Shown piece by piece: positions 35,225 to 46,700 of a DNA stretch of 64,000 bases. Position 1 is the stretch's first letter, and each line of letters begins with the position of its first letter. The notes under the pieces are model-generated. The model did no database searches. It had not been told where the DNA came from and worked only from the letters and a program-made list of their open reading frames with translations. Origin of the DNA: Hoplostethus atlanticus (taxonomy: Eukaryota; Chordata; Actinopteri; Trachichthyiformes; Trachichthyidae); contig JAXDDX010000033.1 in NCBI GenBank assembly GCA_034670405.1, positions 3,560,501 to 3,624,500 on the forward strand, written 5' to 3'. The translations under genes were made by a program, and so were the position numbers.

Positions 35225-35345
35225 AATAGGTAGCGCAGCGGAAAGTAACGGTGTGGCGGTGTGGGGGGGTGGATGGGTACAGCTTCAACTGCAGCTACCT
35301 GGATTCAATTCTCAACTCACACAAAGACGTTTTCTGCTGTGAGTG
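35225..35345 (+). mobile_element. possible tRNA-like SINE relic
   Basis: TAGCGCAGCGGAAAGTAAC (35231-) resembles an A box and GGATTCAATTCTC (about 35301) a B box. The spacing is longer than in a tRNA, with a GTGGGGGGGTGG insertion between. Low certainty. Confidence 0.3.
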
Positions 35346-36070
35346 AAGCTTTTCTTATTTAACCTTGACCAAACCCTGACCTCAACCCTGACCACAGCAG
35401 TTTGTGTCCAATTCATGCTATTATCATGTCATCCCTCGATGGTGGAGGAAGCTAATCCACAACACGTGATGCCAGCCAGCCCACGGGAGACATTTAGTTC
35501 AGAATATAATCCTGCAGATAAAACAGACAAAAGATTCATTATAAGAAAAGTGAGCAGGAAATGCATGCATGTTTCTGTCTGACTGGCACGCTGTTATTGA
35601 ACAACAGCTCAGCCGGCGATGCCGCCTGCCTCACCCAGTATTGTCGTCCTATGGCTGGACAGTAAAGCAACCAGCAGCGTACACAGAATCGATTGACAGG
35701 GCGCTCTACGCAACCCGTTTTCAAACAATGTCCATCCACTTCCTTGACACGTTGACGCTAACATTTAATGACTGTTTCATCTACTGTAAACCATAATCCC
35801 CTAATCTGTGTTTGTCATATCTGCGATCGCCCACTGGTCTTTGTAGGAGCGAGGGAGGCCACCTTCAGCTCAGAAACTACGCTAATCCGTTTACAATGAA
35901 ATAAAAGAAACTGCCTTTTTTTGTTGCAGGACGGACGGCGTCGCGGGGAACTAACTGGAATGGCAGCAGGTCATTTTTGTTCATGAATCACACAGATTTT
36001 TCTAAATAGGCTTCATAGTGAAATTGATTAAGCAACAGAAAGAGGAGCTTAATTCGACGGAGGATGAATT
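35346..36070. other. unique non-coding DNA
   Basis: Nothing recognised. Confidence 0.5.
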
Positions 36071-36165
36071 TATTCAGGGCGCCCCGGCGGCTCGGCGGGC
36101 GGCGGCGGCACACCGCGGCGCTAGGCGGGTCGGACGCCGCTTCACAACACTTTGTCATCGCTTCT
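36071..36165. other. isolated CpG-dense patch
   Basis: A short stretch with many CpG and GGCGG words (GCGCCCCGGCGGCTCGGCGG, CACCGCGGCGCTAGGCGG, GTCGGACGCCGC) in otherwise CpG-poor DNA. Open in two plus-strand frames without any recognised protein. It could be a small CpG island or promoter, or a GC-rich SINE head. The order GGCGGCACA...GGCGCTAGGCGG...GCCGCTTCACAACA loosely resembles the head of fish GGCGGCACGGTGGCGCAG-type SINEs. Confidence 0.35.
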
Positions 36166-36904
36166 CTTCTCTCTCCCCCATCATCCCCGTCTCCCTCCGC
36201 TGCTTTCTATCTAATGTTGCATCGGTGCCGTGAAAATAAAAAAGATCATTCATTCACTCAACAGTTTTCCCTTTGAATCGATTAGTGGACGTATTAGTGG
36301 AGAGATTTAAAATATTTTTTAATAAGAAGTGAAACTCCCTTATGCTGCACTTACATGAAATGATGATTGGGACGGTTGATTGCTTTGATTAACCTTATTG
36401 GATGTCTGACTTGTATTACATGTTCCCAGTGGTGCAGCTGAGTAAAATGTGCAATGGCACCGCTGTTGAGACACATCACAGTCCTCCCTCAAGGTCATCT
36501 TCTTTATCTCGCAAAGTGAACTGAGACAAGCAATACAATACACATGGCATCAATACAATATACATGAGTACAAATGCATTCAAATGCATGCATTACAAAA
36601 TGAATGAAAGCAAAGTAAATGTAAAATTCAGAGCTGGTGAATAATAAATGTCATTCCACTCGAAAGACAAAAAACAGCTTTGTTCTGAATTTAATCTGAA
36701 CAAAGAGATTGCCGTGGATGAATACCTTCACTTTTTCATTTCTAGATTTTCAGATGATGTTCTGTAATAAAAACACTAATGAAACCGTTCCACGTGGAGT
36801 AGTTATGGAGGGTTTGAGGAGAAATAAGGGAGCTGGCACTTGACCCTCATAGTTTTAAAGTGAGGTGTGTTGAAACAATGTTGTCCTACTATCCTGTCCT
36901 ACTG
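36166..36904. other. unique non-coding DNA
   Basis: 36535-36600 has short ATACAATA/AATGCATG near-repeats. Otherwise nothing recognised. Confidence 0.45.
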
Positions 36905-37116
36905 GTGTCGGGAGAAATCCTCACACAGGAAGTGATGCGTTTTACGTTTCCAGCAGCAGCAACATCGGTTTGTTTGTAATAACTAGAAGAAGAACTGGGT
37001 AGTTAGCAGGAGCAGCGATAGCCACCATGGCTGAACAGACAAAGAGAAGAGCGCCACCTACAGAAACTCAATCCAAAGAGAAAGACGTCACAGTGCTGGA
37101 CACACTGTTTGATTGA
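36905..37116 (+). repeat. dispersed repeat with Kozak ATG, copy C of an inverted pair
   Basis: Aligns in order with the reverse complement of 54339-54565. Shared blocks are CACAGGAAGTGATG, CAGCAGCAACA, CGGTTTGTTTG, AGAAGAAGAA, GTAGCCACC/ATAGCCACC, AGAGCGCCACCTACAGAAAC and GAGAAAGACGTCACAGTGC. Here the copy has a perfect start context GCCACCATGGCTGAA with a 29-codon frame (37027-37116) coding AEQTKRRAPPTETQSKEK. Compared with copy D it lacks 17 bp inside this frame, and D has GTG instead of ATG. It looks like the 5' part of a transposon or a retroposed gene leader. Function unknown. Confidence 0.6.
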
Positions 37117-37140
37117 CAGGTGATCTGTGGGAGGAGAAGT

Positions 37141-37260
37141 GAGGAACACCACAGTGAGGGACACTACAGTGAGGAACACCACAGTGAAGAACACCACAGT
37201 GAAGAACACCACAGTGAAGAACACCACAGTGAAGAACACCACAGTGAAGAACACTACAGC
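37141..37260. repeat. 15-bp minisatellite, 8 units
   Basis: Eight exact-length units of GAAGAACACCACAGT. The first three are variants (GAGGAACACC, GAGGGACACT, GAGGAACACC) and the last ends CTACAGC. Because the unit is a multiple of three, it is open in several frames (EEHHS-type repeats on the plus strand and TVVFF on the minus). It lies 24 bp after repeat copy C. Confidence 0.95.
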
Positions 37261-37639
37261 ATCTCACAGATTACCACTTCAAGGAAAAACGTAAAGAGAG
37301 TGAAAAAGAAAAAAAACCCAAACATCCTTTTAGTTTGCAAATGTAAACATTAATAGAGTAGAAGTAGACTCTCAGTAGAGTCAGTAAAGGACGTGTTTTC
37401 ATTTGCAATGACGACCTGTCAATCATGATTTAAAAAATATATAAAAAATACCCAGCACAGAAGACAAACACATCATCCCATTGGTCAGATACTTAAAAGG
37501 CTGTTTTTTCACAACTTGTATTTGTGTTGTACTGGGTCTCAGATCTCAGAGTTGCAGGAATAACCTCAGATATCATCGGTACTAAATCCCGCCGCTCCAA
37601 TATATTTTGTTTTTACGATAATGATTTGATCTAATTGTT
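37261..37639. other. unique non-coding DNA
   Basis: AT-rich piece at 37428-37450. Nothing recognised. Confidence 0.5.
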
Positions 37640-37985
37640 CACATCGGGGTTAGTGGATGTGACTTTGACACCGAGCTGACCTCCCAGTTAGCCAATAAGC
37701 CATTTGGTCCTACCGTATTAATACACAAGATTTATCCTCTCATAATAGAGGGCCTCCACGGTGGCATTACTCACAGTGATTAGTGACTAATGAATGACTG
37801 CCAACCTGTGTTGTGCTAATGCATTGGTCTGACTGATAGTGGTCAGCCCTGTCTGGGCAGGCAGCCAGAGAGAAAAGTTTATTAGTAAAGCCATATTAAT
37901 TAACAAGTTACAGGAAATGAATCTGTACACTCCTTAGCATGATCTCACCTTTATCATATCGACTGTGATGATAAAAAAGCAATAT
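37640..37985. promoter_or_regulatory. candidate conserved regulatory block
   Basis: Repeat-free, GC-balanced 350 bp with GTATTAATACACAAG, GATTTATCCTCTCATAATAG, CACAGTGATTAGTGACTAATGAATG, GTGCTAATGCATTGG, CATATTAATTAACAAG and TTATCATATCGACTGTGATG. This is the densest set of paired homeodomain-type cores in the window, with no transposon words. It is typical of deeply conserved enhancers, but untested. Confidence 0.38.
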
Positions 37986-38682
37986 TTCATCAGGCCTGTT
38001 GCTGGATGTTTCTCAGATCCCCAAACAGATATTTGTCTAAAATGTCACTGGTGAGCTTCAGTGAATACATGAGGCAGGAAGAAGGGGAGTGGCTATAACT
38101 GGTTCCCTCTCTCCCCGCGGACCAGAAGATGTTATTACCTTTTTTTTTTCTGGGTGGACACGGTGAAAGGCGGGAGCTCTCAGAATGAAGGAAGTCTTCA
38201 ATTTTGAAGAATAATTGCGTGTCCACCCCGGTTTGAAGAACCAGCCGGTCAGACATCGGACACTTGTTGATGGAAAGTTCCCAAGTCAAGGGAAGCTGTG
38301 GATGTGTTTGTAAAGGCCTGGAGGCCATCGCTCAACTAAGAGTGACTCAGTAATCCATCTGGATGTTACTCTATCTAGGCTGGGGGACAACTGGAGGAGT
38401 ACAATGGGTTTATAGAAGGCTTTCTGCAGCCAGACGGATCTGTGTTACCTTCACTTTAATAAAAATGATTCTTCCTAGGGAGGGAAACGTGCTTCCATCT
38501 CATCCTCTGTCTTCCCATGTGCATCAATGTTAGTGATGGTCCTGGTTTTTGCAGGAATCAGTGACAGGCTTACAGTCACATGGTCACTGTGATTTGCTCC
38601 GTCAGCCTCCAATCATGACTTCCAATACTGAAAGAGGCAATAAGTACGATTTTCATTGCCCCATAGCATAAAACGACCATAA
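37986..38682. other. unique non-coding DNA
   Basis: Poly(T) near 38141. Nothing else recognised. Confidence 0.5.
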
Positions 38683-38920
38683 TACACAACATGGCCAAAA
38701 GTGAGTGGACAAAAGTGCTTCCATTCAGCCACAAGAGCATCAGTGAGGTCGGGTACTGATGTTGGGCGATGCAGTCGGCGGTCCAGTTCACCTCGAAGGT
38801 GTTGGATGGGGTTGAGGTCAGGGGTCTGAGCAGGCCAGTCAAGTTCTTCCACACCGATCTCCACAACCCATTTCTGTATGGACCTCGCTTCGTCATGCTG
38901 AAACACTCTATCGTTAAAAT
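38683..38920 (-). pseudogene. Tc1/mariner element fragment, transposase C-terminus
   Basis: On the minus strand, 38712-38918 encodes FNDRVFQHDEARSIQKW followed by DWPAQTPDLNPIQHL, ELDRRLHRPTSVPDL and ALVAEWKHF. This is the end of the DDE domain of fish Tc1 transposases, including the DWPAQ(S/T)PDLNPIE motif with the third acidic residue changed to Q. Short in-frame deletions remove part of the QHDNAP region and of the ERR linker. The plus-strand sequence 38688-38713 (ACATGGCCAAAAGTGAGTGG) resembles the Tc1 terminal repeat TATGGCCAAAAGTATGTGG. The element is truncated before the first catalytic Asp region and is dead. Confidence 0.8.
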
Positions 38921-39509
38921 GTGACTTCATTGTTTGTGTCAATTACAGGTCATTTAAGGGGGGGGGGGTCTTTACTTAAAGCCCCTTCCATGTGACCACG
39001 TAATATGCAGCATTGAATCCCCATAGAAAATGTCAAAACAGAGTATTTTGGAGAAACTTTCTCTCAACAACTCTGGAGTTCATTCCAGGCATTATGCCAC
39101 AGCAGGAAACAGGCGCTCTCGTCAACTTATTGACAGCTAATTTAATAAAGTGAGACAATAAAGACCTGGGCAGCCACACTGCATCAGCCAGAGCTACCCG
39201 ATCCAAATGCATGAATGGTGTCCTCTCAAGGACAGAGGTGCTGCCTGTCAAAGTCTGCAAACTTTACTCTTCTTGAAAACCATTGTGTATCAGCAACCTC
39301 CTCACCCTGTCAAGGAGAAGACACAACTCCATTAGCACTTCAGGGCACCGCAGACTCTCAGACAAAAGCGTTTGTGATTGTTGGTGTGGCAGACTGGGGG
39401 GAGGGCGAGGCGTAGGCTGGATGCAGGACAGGGTTGAGCTAGTGGGCTGGTTCTTCCTGTGTCCAGCACTGGCCAATTAAAGCTGATTGCAGCCGGGTCC
39501 TTTTAACCT
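38921..39509. other. unique non-coding DNA
   Basis: Poly(G) run at 38959-38969. Nothing recognised. Confidence 0.45.
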
Positions 39510-39545
39510 TTGTGTGTGTGTGTGTGTGTCTGGGAGAGAGAGAGT
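39510..39545. repeat. (GT)n-(GA)n microsatellite
   Basis: GT run followed by a short GA run. Confidence 0.95.
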
Positions 39546-39587
39546 TGGACAGCAGCAGAGAGGAAGCAGGACCGACAGCAGGACCGA

Positions 39588-39701
39588 CCTGTTCCCGGAG
39601 GATGCAGCCGGGGGCGGACCTGGAGCAGCTGCCCAGTCGGGTTTGGAGCTGAAAAGCGTCCGGTAGTCTGGCAGCTTTGGTGCTCCGCGGCCACCGGCCA
39701 T
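39588..39701 (-). other. CpG-rich candidate coding exon (unproven)
   Basis: On the minus strand an ATG at 39701-39699 opens a 38-codon coding-like stretch, MAGGRGAPKLPDYRTLFSSK then PDWAAAPGPPPAASSGNR. It ends at AACAG|GTCGGT, a possible but poor splice donor. The patch is rich in CpG (TCCGCGGCC, GCGTCCGG, GCCGGGGGCGG), unlike its surroundings, and codon texture is protein-like. Downstream the frame runs into a CA tract as an intron would. I do not recognise the protein. Alternatives are chance in a GC-rich patch or an exon on the plus strand (ATG at 39601, 15 codons). Confidence 0.25.
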
Positions 39702-41969
39702 CTTTTGAAAAATCCCAATCATGCACATTCAAACTGAGTTGGCACATATTATTATATTTTATATCTGAGTGATGTAAGATATGTCAGATATTTTAAGAGA
39801 GATTTTAATCTTTCATTTTTAAAATGTAGTTATGATAGTTAATGCATCTCAGAAACTTTGGTAAACAACCCTCCCGCCCCCACAAGGAACAAGAAGAAGT
39901 CGTCCTGCTGTTTATTACCGGGGTACTCCAGTGATTTGTGTTGTGTTTGTATCAGTTTGTCCCCCTCAAAGATTTTGGCTACACTACACCGCTGTCAGTT
40001 TATGGTGACATGTTGGTTCATAAATCTCGTAAATCATCCTAGTTGCCAACAACTGCAGCAGTCTGTGTGAGTGTGTGTGTGTATTTTGGAAAGCGTGACA
40101 AGACTACAAAGATGGTGGGTGTACTACAACCGCCTACTGTAAAGTTGAAAGGTCAGCAGCAGCTACCGATAACTCAATTCAGAACGGCATCACCATTCTG
40201 AAGATTGATCTCTAACATAAAGGTGAATAGTATTCAGAGAGGCAGCCAGCGACAAAAAAAAGTTTGACACTTCCAGCAAAGCAGGTTTGAGTGATACATG
40301 ACAGCATGGGCTGAAACCCAGAGGCTGTGCTGCTGGGACTGTCTGTTGTTTAACACTGACAGGAGTGGCTAATGGGCTGCTGCTGGATTTACAGGCCTGG
40401 GAAGTATGACCGAATCAGCTCAGCGCCGTTAAAAATCGGCATGCCAGTTTGAAAACATTTATAGTTGCATGAACTGGATGAGCTACCTTTAATTTGAGTT
40501 TACTTTTTGTGTTGAACTTTGAGATTTGCAATGAGCAGTAGCATCTAGTCATTGGGCTGTGGTGCATACGATCCTGCAAGGAGACTAATGACTCAAGTTC
40601 TCTATCTGTCTGTCTGTCTCTCTGTCTGTCTGTCTGTGTGGTACAATACGCTCTAGCGGCGTGTATCCGGGTGTTGTTTTCCTTTCAGCACCAGGGGTCC
40701 ATTGCTGCTTTGTGTCCTTGTGGATGCCGGTGACAGTCAGCAGCTTCGTAGTGTATTTTGCTTAAACACTGTGATCGTTGTTTTGCCGGGCAGGTTTTTT
40801 TTACGGTCCGTGTGTCATCGTGGTGTCAGGCGGCGGTGTCCTTGATCACGCAGCCCAAGCGCCTCTGAGCCCCAAATTCATAGAGGCGTTGTAAAACCGC
40901 AAATTCTGGGATTTATTTATTTATTTATTGCGTAGAAGGGCCTCGGTGCAACGGTCACGGTTCGCTGCTGCTGTTCGTATTGTATATGTGCTTACGTGTG
41001 CATATGTGTACAGTATGTATGGGTGCTGCTGAGGCTACAGTAAGCCTCACATATGTGCAGAAAAGTCAATATATATCAGATTTACTGCTAGCAATTAAAA
41101 AATAGAATATAAGAACAGAGTGGATCTTGGATCTGTCAAGGAGGAAGTAACAAAATACTTTATTGAGTATTGTTTGTGAGTATTGTCAGTAATTTTACTT
41201 GAAAGGTTTTAAACAAAGTGCTTTACTTCAATACATTTTAAATCCTATCCATTACAGTATACATTTTGGAGCATTGCACCATTAACATCAATAAACTGTA
41301 AACAATAAACATTAAATGCTCAGATTTAACCTTGATAGTAGCTTAGTTAACATCCTGTGTTATTGCTTTGTGTTAGCCTGGTTGTTGGCTAGCTAGTGTG
41401 CTAGCTTTCCTAGCTAGTTGGATAGCTAGCAGCAAAACATTAGTGTAGCAGCGTTACTGGATAATGGGGATGGTCATTTTCTGTTTGGGTTTTTAATCAC
41501 AGATCAATAATAATATGAACGCTCAACATAGTCTATAAAACAATACCACATATTGAACTCTCTACTTTTTGCATCACATGGGACAAATGTTATTGTTGTT
41601 ATTTACTTTTTAATTTACTTGAGTAGATTTTTCCACTAGCAATTTTGCCTCTACTTCAATAATATTTCCTCAAACTAACAGTTCTTCTGCTTGGTTTGGA
41701 TGTGTCTGTTTGTCTTTGTCTGCCTATTCTGGATCATATGGTAGTTGAACTCGGAGGCAGCATCACTTGCCTGGCCGGCCCGGAAGCCACTATTGTCTCT
41801 GCCGTCTCCATGTTGACTTGAGATACACCTCCGCTGTCAACCAAATAAAAAACTGAGGACAGGTGGGCGATCGATAATCTTGTTCTAATACCTTTCCGAG
41901 AAGTACCTGTTTACCACAAGGAAGGCAAATGAAAAGCTGTCAGTCCACCACGCTGATGGAAGATAAGGT

Positions 41970-41972
<3 letters not shown>
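39702..41972. other. unique non-coding DNA with small repeats
   Basis: Holds a CTGT tract (about 40600-40640), a TTTA run (40913-40929), a GCTAGCTA-rich stretch (41375-41430) and moderately GC-rich DNA at 40640-40880. No gene recognised. Confidence 0.45.
40600..40640. repeat. (CTGT)n tetranucleotide repeat
   Basis: CTGT units with a CTCT interruption. Confidence 0.93.

Positions 41973-42019
<47 letters not shown>
41973..42019. repeat. (GT)n microsatellite
   Basis: About 23 GT units, uninterrupted. Confidence 0.98.
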
Positions 42020-42101
42020 AGGGTTTCCAAGTTCAAGGTTTTATTGTTTTTTGAGTGCAGTAATATGGAGGGAAGAGAGGACAGTGCTTCCTTCATGTAG
42101 C

Positions 42102-42109
42102 GTCCCAAC
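42102..42109 (+). repeat. target-site duplication, left copy
   Basis: GTCCCAAC; right partner GTCCCAGT at 42672-42679. Confidence 0.65.
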
Positions 42110-42671
42110 CAGGGCCGACCCTAGACTTTTGGGGGCCCTAAGCAGGATTTGGTTTGGGGCCCCCCTCATTGTAACGTGTTGCCACTTCACATGGCACTGA
42201 ACCAACTTGTGTATTGTAAATATTAGTTTAAGCACACATAATGTACAAATGAGCATGTACAGACTAAAGTGGGACCTGTTAGCAACAACACTATCTTTAA
42301 ATAGACTACAGTAAATACAGTATTTGTCTATTACCCCCTAAGTGCTGGCAAACTGTCGAAGAATAGCTTGTGAAGATACTTATCCCGCAAAATGTGGTGT
42401 TGTTTTTTTACCACAGAATCCTGCAGTGCTTGTTTCGTAGGGGACAGTAAATTACTCAGCCTACCTATATTGTCCATGTCGCCTGTCTCTGAGCTTATTG
42501 TTTTGTCACTATTTGTGGGCAAAAATGGCACGAAATGTTGTCAGTTTTTGTTGAGGAAGTTCAATTTCTATTTCGTTATTGTCTCGTGTTCATTAAAAAA
42601 AATATTTTCCAGGGGGCCCCCAGAGACCTTAAGCAACTGCTTATATGGCTTAATGGGTAGGGCCGGCTCTG
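42110..42671. mobile_element. short non-autonomous hAT element, 562 bp
   Basis: Left end CAGGGCCGACCCTAGAC; right end read inward CAGAGCCGGCCCTACCC (12 of the first 14 match, both fitting YARNG). Flanks are GTCCCAAC (42102-42109) and GTCCCAGT (42672-42679), an 8-bp target-site duplication with two changes. Typical internal words are GGGGGCCCTAAGCAGGATTT on the left and CTTAAGCAACTGCTTATATG on the right. Open frames crossing it on both strands are not recognisable transposase. Confidence 0.85.
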
Positions 42672-42679
42672 GTCCCAGT
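42672..42679 (+). repeat. target-site duplication, right copy
   Basis: GTCCCAGT; six of eight bases match the left copy. Confidence 0.65.
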
Positions 42680-43555
42680 CATGATTGCAGCCTGGTGACT
42701 CTATTGGCCCAGAGGAAAACAAACAGCCCAACAAAGTGGCCATGTCTATCTCCTGTCGTCTCCCCTGAGCTGCCTTTCATTAGCTCGGTGGCGCTGCACC
42801 CACATGGAGGAGCGAGGGCCAGGACCCGTCACTTACTAGAGTGTGAAATGTCAATATATACTCTCAACAAAAGGTGTGCCACCACACGTCCAGCTCTGTG
42901 GGCGCGCTTATTTGAACTTCAGCCCCCCGCTCCCTAAATACAGGGGTGGTCTGCAGCCAGAGACTCACATTACCACCAACAAATGTCCACTTATTTTTTG
43001 GGTGAAAAGATAAAAAAAAAAGCCTGCAAAGCCAGGAGGCCCAGTATTATGGGCTGGATTGGATTCCTCTCCCAGTGCTCCAGAGGGATGATGCAATGAT
43101 AAAAAAATATATATATATATTTTTTGAAGTGGAGTTTATTAAAGTAAAATGAATAACCCGGGGCAAATTTTTTTTCCGCTATCTCTGCCAAGCATGTTAA
43201 TCTCCTAAAAAAAAAATAAAAAAAAAAAGTGCTAATTTTAGCTGAGGGGTTACATCGTCTGTCCCTGGAGTCACAAAAGGTACCAATTAGCAATCTCAAG
43301 AAGAGACAAAACTACCTGTGATTGCCTCTTTTAAACCCTGTATTGTTAATGCATTGTATTAGAGGTTTTATTGTATCAGGTAACGCACAATCAGGCGATG
43401 TTCAAAGCCGACGCTGGCAGCAAAGGTTGTGTGGCGAGTGAACTGGCTCGTGTGACGCCGACTGAAAATGAAAGTCAAAATGGAGGGCAGCCGAGAGGTT
43501 TTTATCTGTATGCAGAGAGCACCGTCACTCTATTTCTTCAAGCGCACAGAGCGAT
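42680..43555. other. unique non-coding DNA
   Basis: 43101-43125 is an A7(TA)nT6 palindrome. A-rich runs at 43207-43228. Nothing else recognised. Confidence 0.45.
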
Positions 43556-43780
43556 GTTAAGTTCCCCTATCCCCCTTTGATGTTACTGGGCTGGCGAGGC
43601 GCTATACCTCTTTTATGATTACTGCAATGGATCTGATTTAGCTAATCTCTTCTGGGATTCTCCTCCACCCCTCTCCCAGCTAATAGGTTTGCCAAGTTTA
43701 ATGATGCACAAAATTTTTCCTGAGTGGAAGTTATTTCTCTTTATCAGTGTCCTCGTGAGTGGTCTGTCAGTCGGCAAGCC
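43556..43780. promoter_or_regulatory. candidate regulatory block
   Basis: Repeat-free with CTTTTATGATTACTGCAATGG, GATTTAGCTAATCTC and CCAGCTAATAGGTTTGCCAA, then TTTAATGATGCAC. Motif texture only. Confidence 0.27.
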
Positions 43781-46700
43781 GTCCTGTCTGTCGTAGACAC
43801 CCGGCATCGAGGCGATGCAAGAGGAAGGAATAGGAAGTGTTAGTGTTAAATGATAATAAAATGGGGGGGGGGTTTAGAAGAATCCTGTTGCTGGGCACAG
43901 TGTCAGTGCTATGAGGTACATTGGCATTGACAGAGTAGACGTCTCTGGAGGTGAGACCGTGAACATGAGCTCACAGGGACTCATATTGGATATATACGCT
44001 CTCAACACACTGAATGAAGACTTGGATAATAGAGCGTTTCTATGATTCACATTACGAACTCTCTCTCTCTTTGTGTCTCTTTGTCCATCTAACCCTGGAC
44101 GTTGCATGGGTACATCGTTTTTTTTATTGATGATAAACTCCTTGAGCCTTTTAATACTCTGACCATCTCACTCTGTGCTATATTGGTCTTTGTACGTAGG
44201 ATCCATCTTTTGTGGGTGGAGTACTTTGTCCCTACCCATGTATACATACCTCCACTTTCCCCTCACTCTGTGTGCCTGATGTAGACCAATAGAGGAAATC
44301 TGAATTAACACAGAGGCAGCATCATTCATCCCAGTGTCCTTTTCTACAGATCTACTGGTCATTAGGATGAGAGACATGTCGTCGCTGCAATATATATATA
44401 GTATTTCCAAACGAAATCCTTTCTCCTCAGGTAATAATGTCACGGTCGGCAATGAACTAGCGATTCAACCCAAGAAAGCGAATAAGAAATAACTGTCTTT
44501 ACCTGAGTGAATGGCTGGAGGGGACGCCTCTGTAAAAAAAAACACTGTAAAAAATGTCTCTCTTAAGTGCCGATGTGAAAAGAATTCTGCCTTTGGGTTC
44601 GATTTTTTTTTGTTTTAAAGAATTTCTTATCTTCAGTTTTCCAACGCAAAAACATTCAAATATAAACGCTTGAAAATCAGTGATGCATTGGAACCGAGTG
44701 AGATTCTCTCCAAGCTGCTAAGACGGATGTTTTTGCACTGAAAGCACCATAAGCTCTGGATATTTGAAGTAGCTGAGTGAGAAATGGCATTATTTTTATG
44801 CTGCGAGGGATTTATCATTCTGCTAAACGACAAGATCCTCCCAGACAACCTTCACTTTGAACCCCAGAACATGTTTGAGTTGTTAACATTGGCTTGAAGG
44901 AACAACGGATACCAACTTCATGTTCATGAGGAAGACGTGTGGAAGGACGATACCACGTAGAGTAGTTGTTCCAAGTTTTGGGTTTGGACTTTGAACCCTG
45001 TTTTGCAGCCGGACCACGAATCCCCCCACAGCATCAGGGTGTTTTGGATTATCTTCAAAACAAGAGGAACTCATCGGAACAATACCAGCACACTGGGGAA
45101 ATATCATCTGTTCACATATTGTCTTCAACAAAACACCAGCGGTGAGCAGAGGCGTCGGGGCCGGGGGGGAGGTCATTCTCTTTTGTTGATCACCCTTTAC
45201 ACGTCAAGTTTTTCTTCCAGGGCATCATTTGGCTTTCGAGTCAACATCTGAACTTTACAGAGACAAGAGGATGTCAGAATCCGTCTCTCAAAAGTCAGTA
45301 AAATTAATATTTGAGAGGTTTATTTTTTCCACCAACAATCTCCTCTGCAAACCACAATAAAACACTGGCAAAAGTTCAGACCATTGTCTGTCACAAGCAG
45401 CATGCTTGGATTATAAAGGGAAAACTGTGAGACACATTGTACCTTGGTGATTACATCTGACCACTAACCAAAAAACTGTATGTGGAAGAGAAAAAACAGG
45501 GTTCTACTAAGTGATGGGATATGGGTTTGTTCTACCGAGGTGGAAATAGTGAAAGTGCTCTTTACCTTCATACGGGGCTCTAAACTCTCACCAGCCACTT
45601 TTTATAAGTGTTGCACCAGTGGCCTTGTCAGACAATATTTAAAACTCCAATTTACCAATCACACGGTTCACTGCAGCTCAAAGTCCTTGATGGGCGCTGA
45701 GGAGGAAACTGTCCGTTGTACATCTAAATCTTTAAATCTGTGGACGCCGGTCTGCCAGATGCATAGACGAGTGAGCTCAGTGAAGCGTGGACAGACGAAC
45801 TGTTTACACTCAAGGTGCACGTGAAACATTTTCAACCGTTCAATTTCATCCCATTTGCAACGCAGCCTCGCCTTCACGTATGGAACGGCGTTGCCTGCCT
45901 CCATAGCTCCGATGTTCAGTCTTTTGGAGTGTGAAGAAATGTGAAAAGCGTGTTACATGGCGGCGGAAACATCTCCGCTCGGGAAAGGGGAACGAGCTCG
46001 AAAACGTACGCCACACCTAACACCCAGAGGTGGTGAAACCTCCCCATGTTGTCCTCACACTTTCGCTTCGTAACAAGCTGAAGAGGTGCTGCGGTTCACA
46101 CTCGACATAGCAGCGCACGCACTCAACAATCAATTCCACAGGATACAGCTGCAAAAAAAAAACTCCACTTACTCCACGTACACTGTTGACACCACCGGAT
46201 GAAATCGTATTCTTAGACATGGTATCTGGTGCACGGTGACACATTGAGTTGTGGCTAAATATTCATTGTTCATCTTTCAAAATTCAACGTCTGACACCAA
46301 ATGAAACCTAGATATGCCGTGAAGCTCTCATTTGTCACGCAAAAAAAAAGAGATGTCATCTGCTGGAGGGAGCCGAGTCTGCAGGAGAAGACTGGCTGTG
46401 TGATTAAAATCCTCACACGCTCCGGCGGTCTAAAATACTTTGGGGCAGACGGCTTATTATGGCATTCTCTTTCATGTCTTTGGAATAGACTTATCACAGT
46501 AATACTCTTCCCCCAGATCTCGCATTGATTCACATCCCCTTCGGCATGTCAGGAAACTTCAGACGGAGATGAAACGGGGGTAAGGAGAATAAATAGTCTT
46601 TCTGATATGCAAGTCTCTCTAATCAGCTGTAGACAAACAGCCAGGGTTCACGGAGGGGTCATCCGACTGGGGCGCCGCTGGGTTCCTCGCCCGCGATCCA

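Noticed and set aside
42392..42937. 181-codon plus-strand frame
   Set aside because: It runs from inside the 562-bp hAT element into flanking DNA and has no transposase motif.
43101..43125. A7(TA)nT6 palindrome as a terminator or hairpin RNA
   Set aside because: Simple AT palindrome in AT-rich DNA, with no gene to terminate.
45958..46020. ATGGCGGCGGAAAC start as a first exon
   Set aside because: Opens only 20 codons before a stop, with no convincing splice donor.
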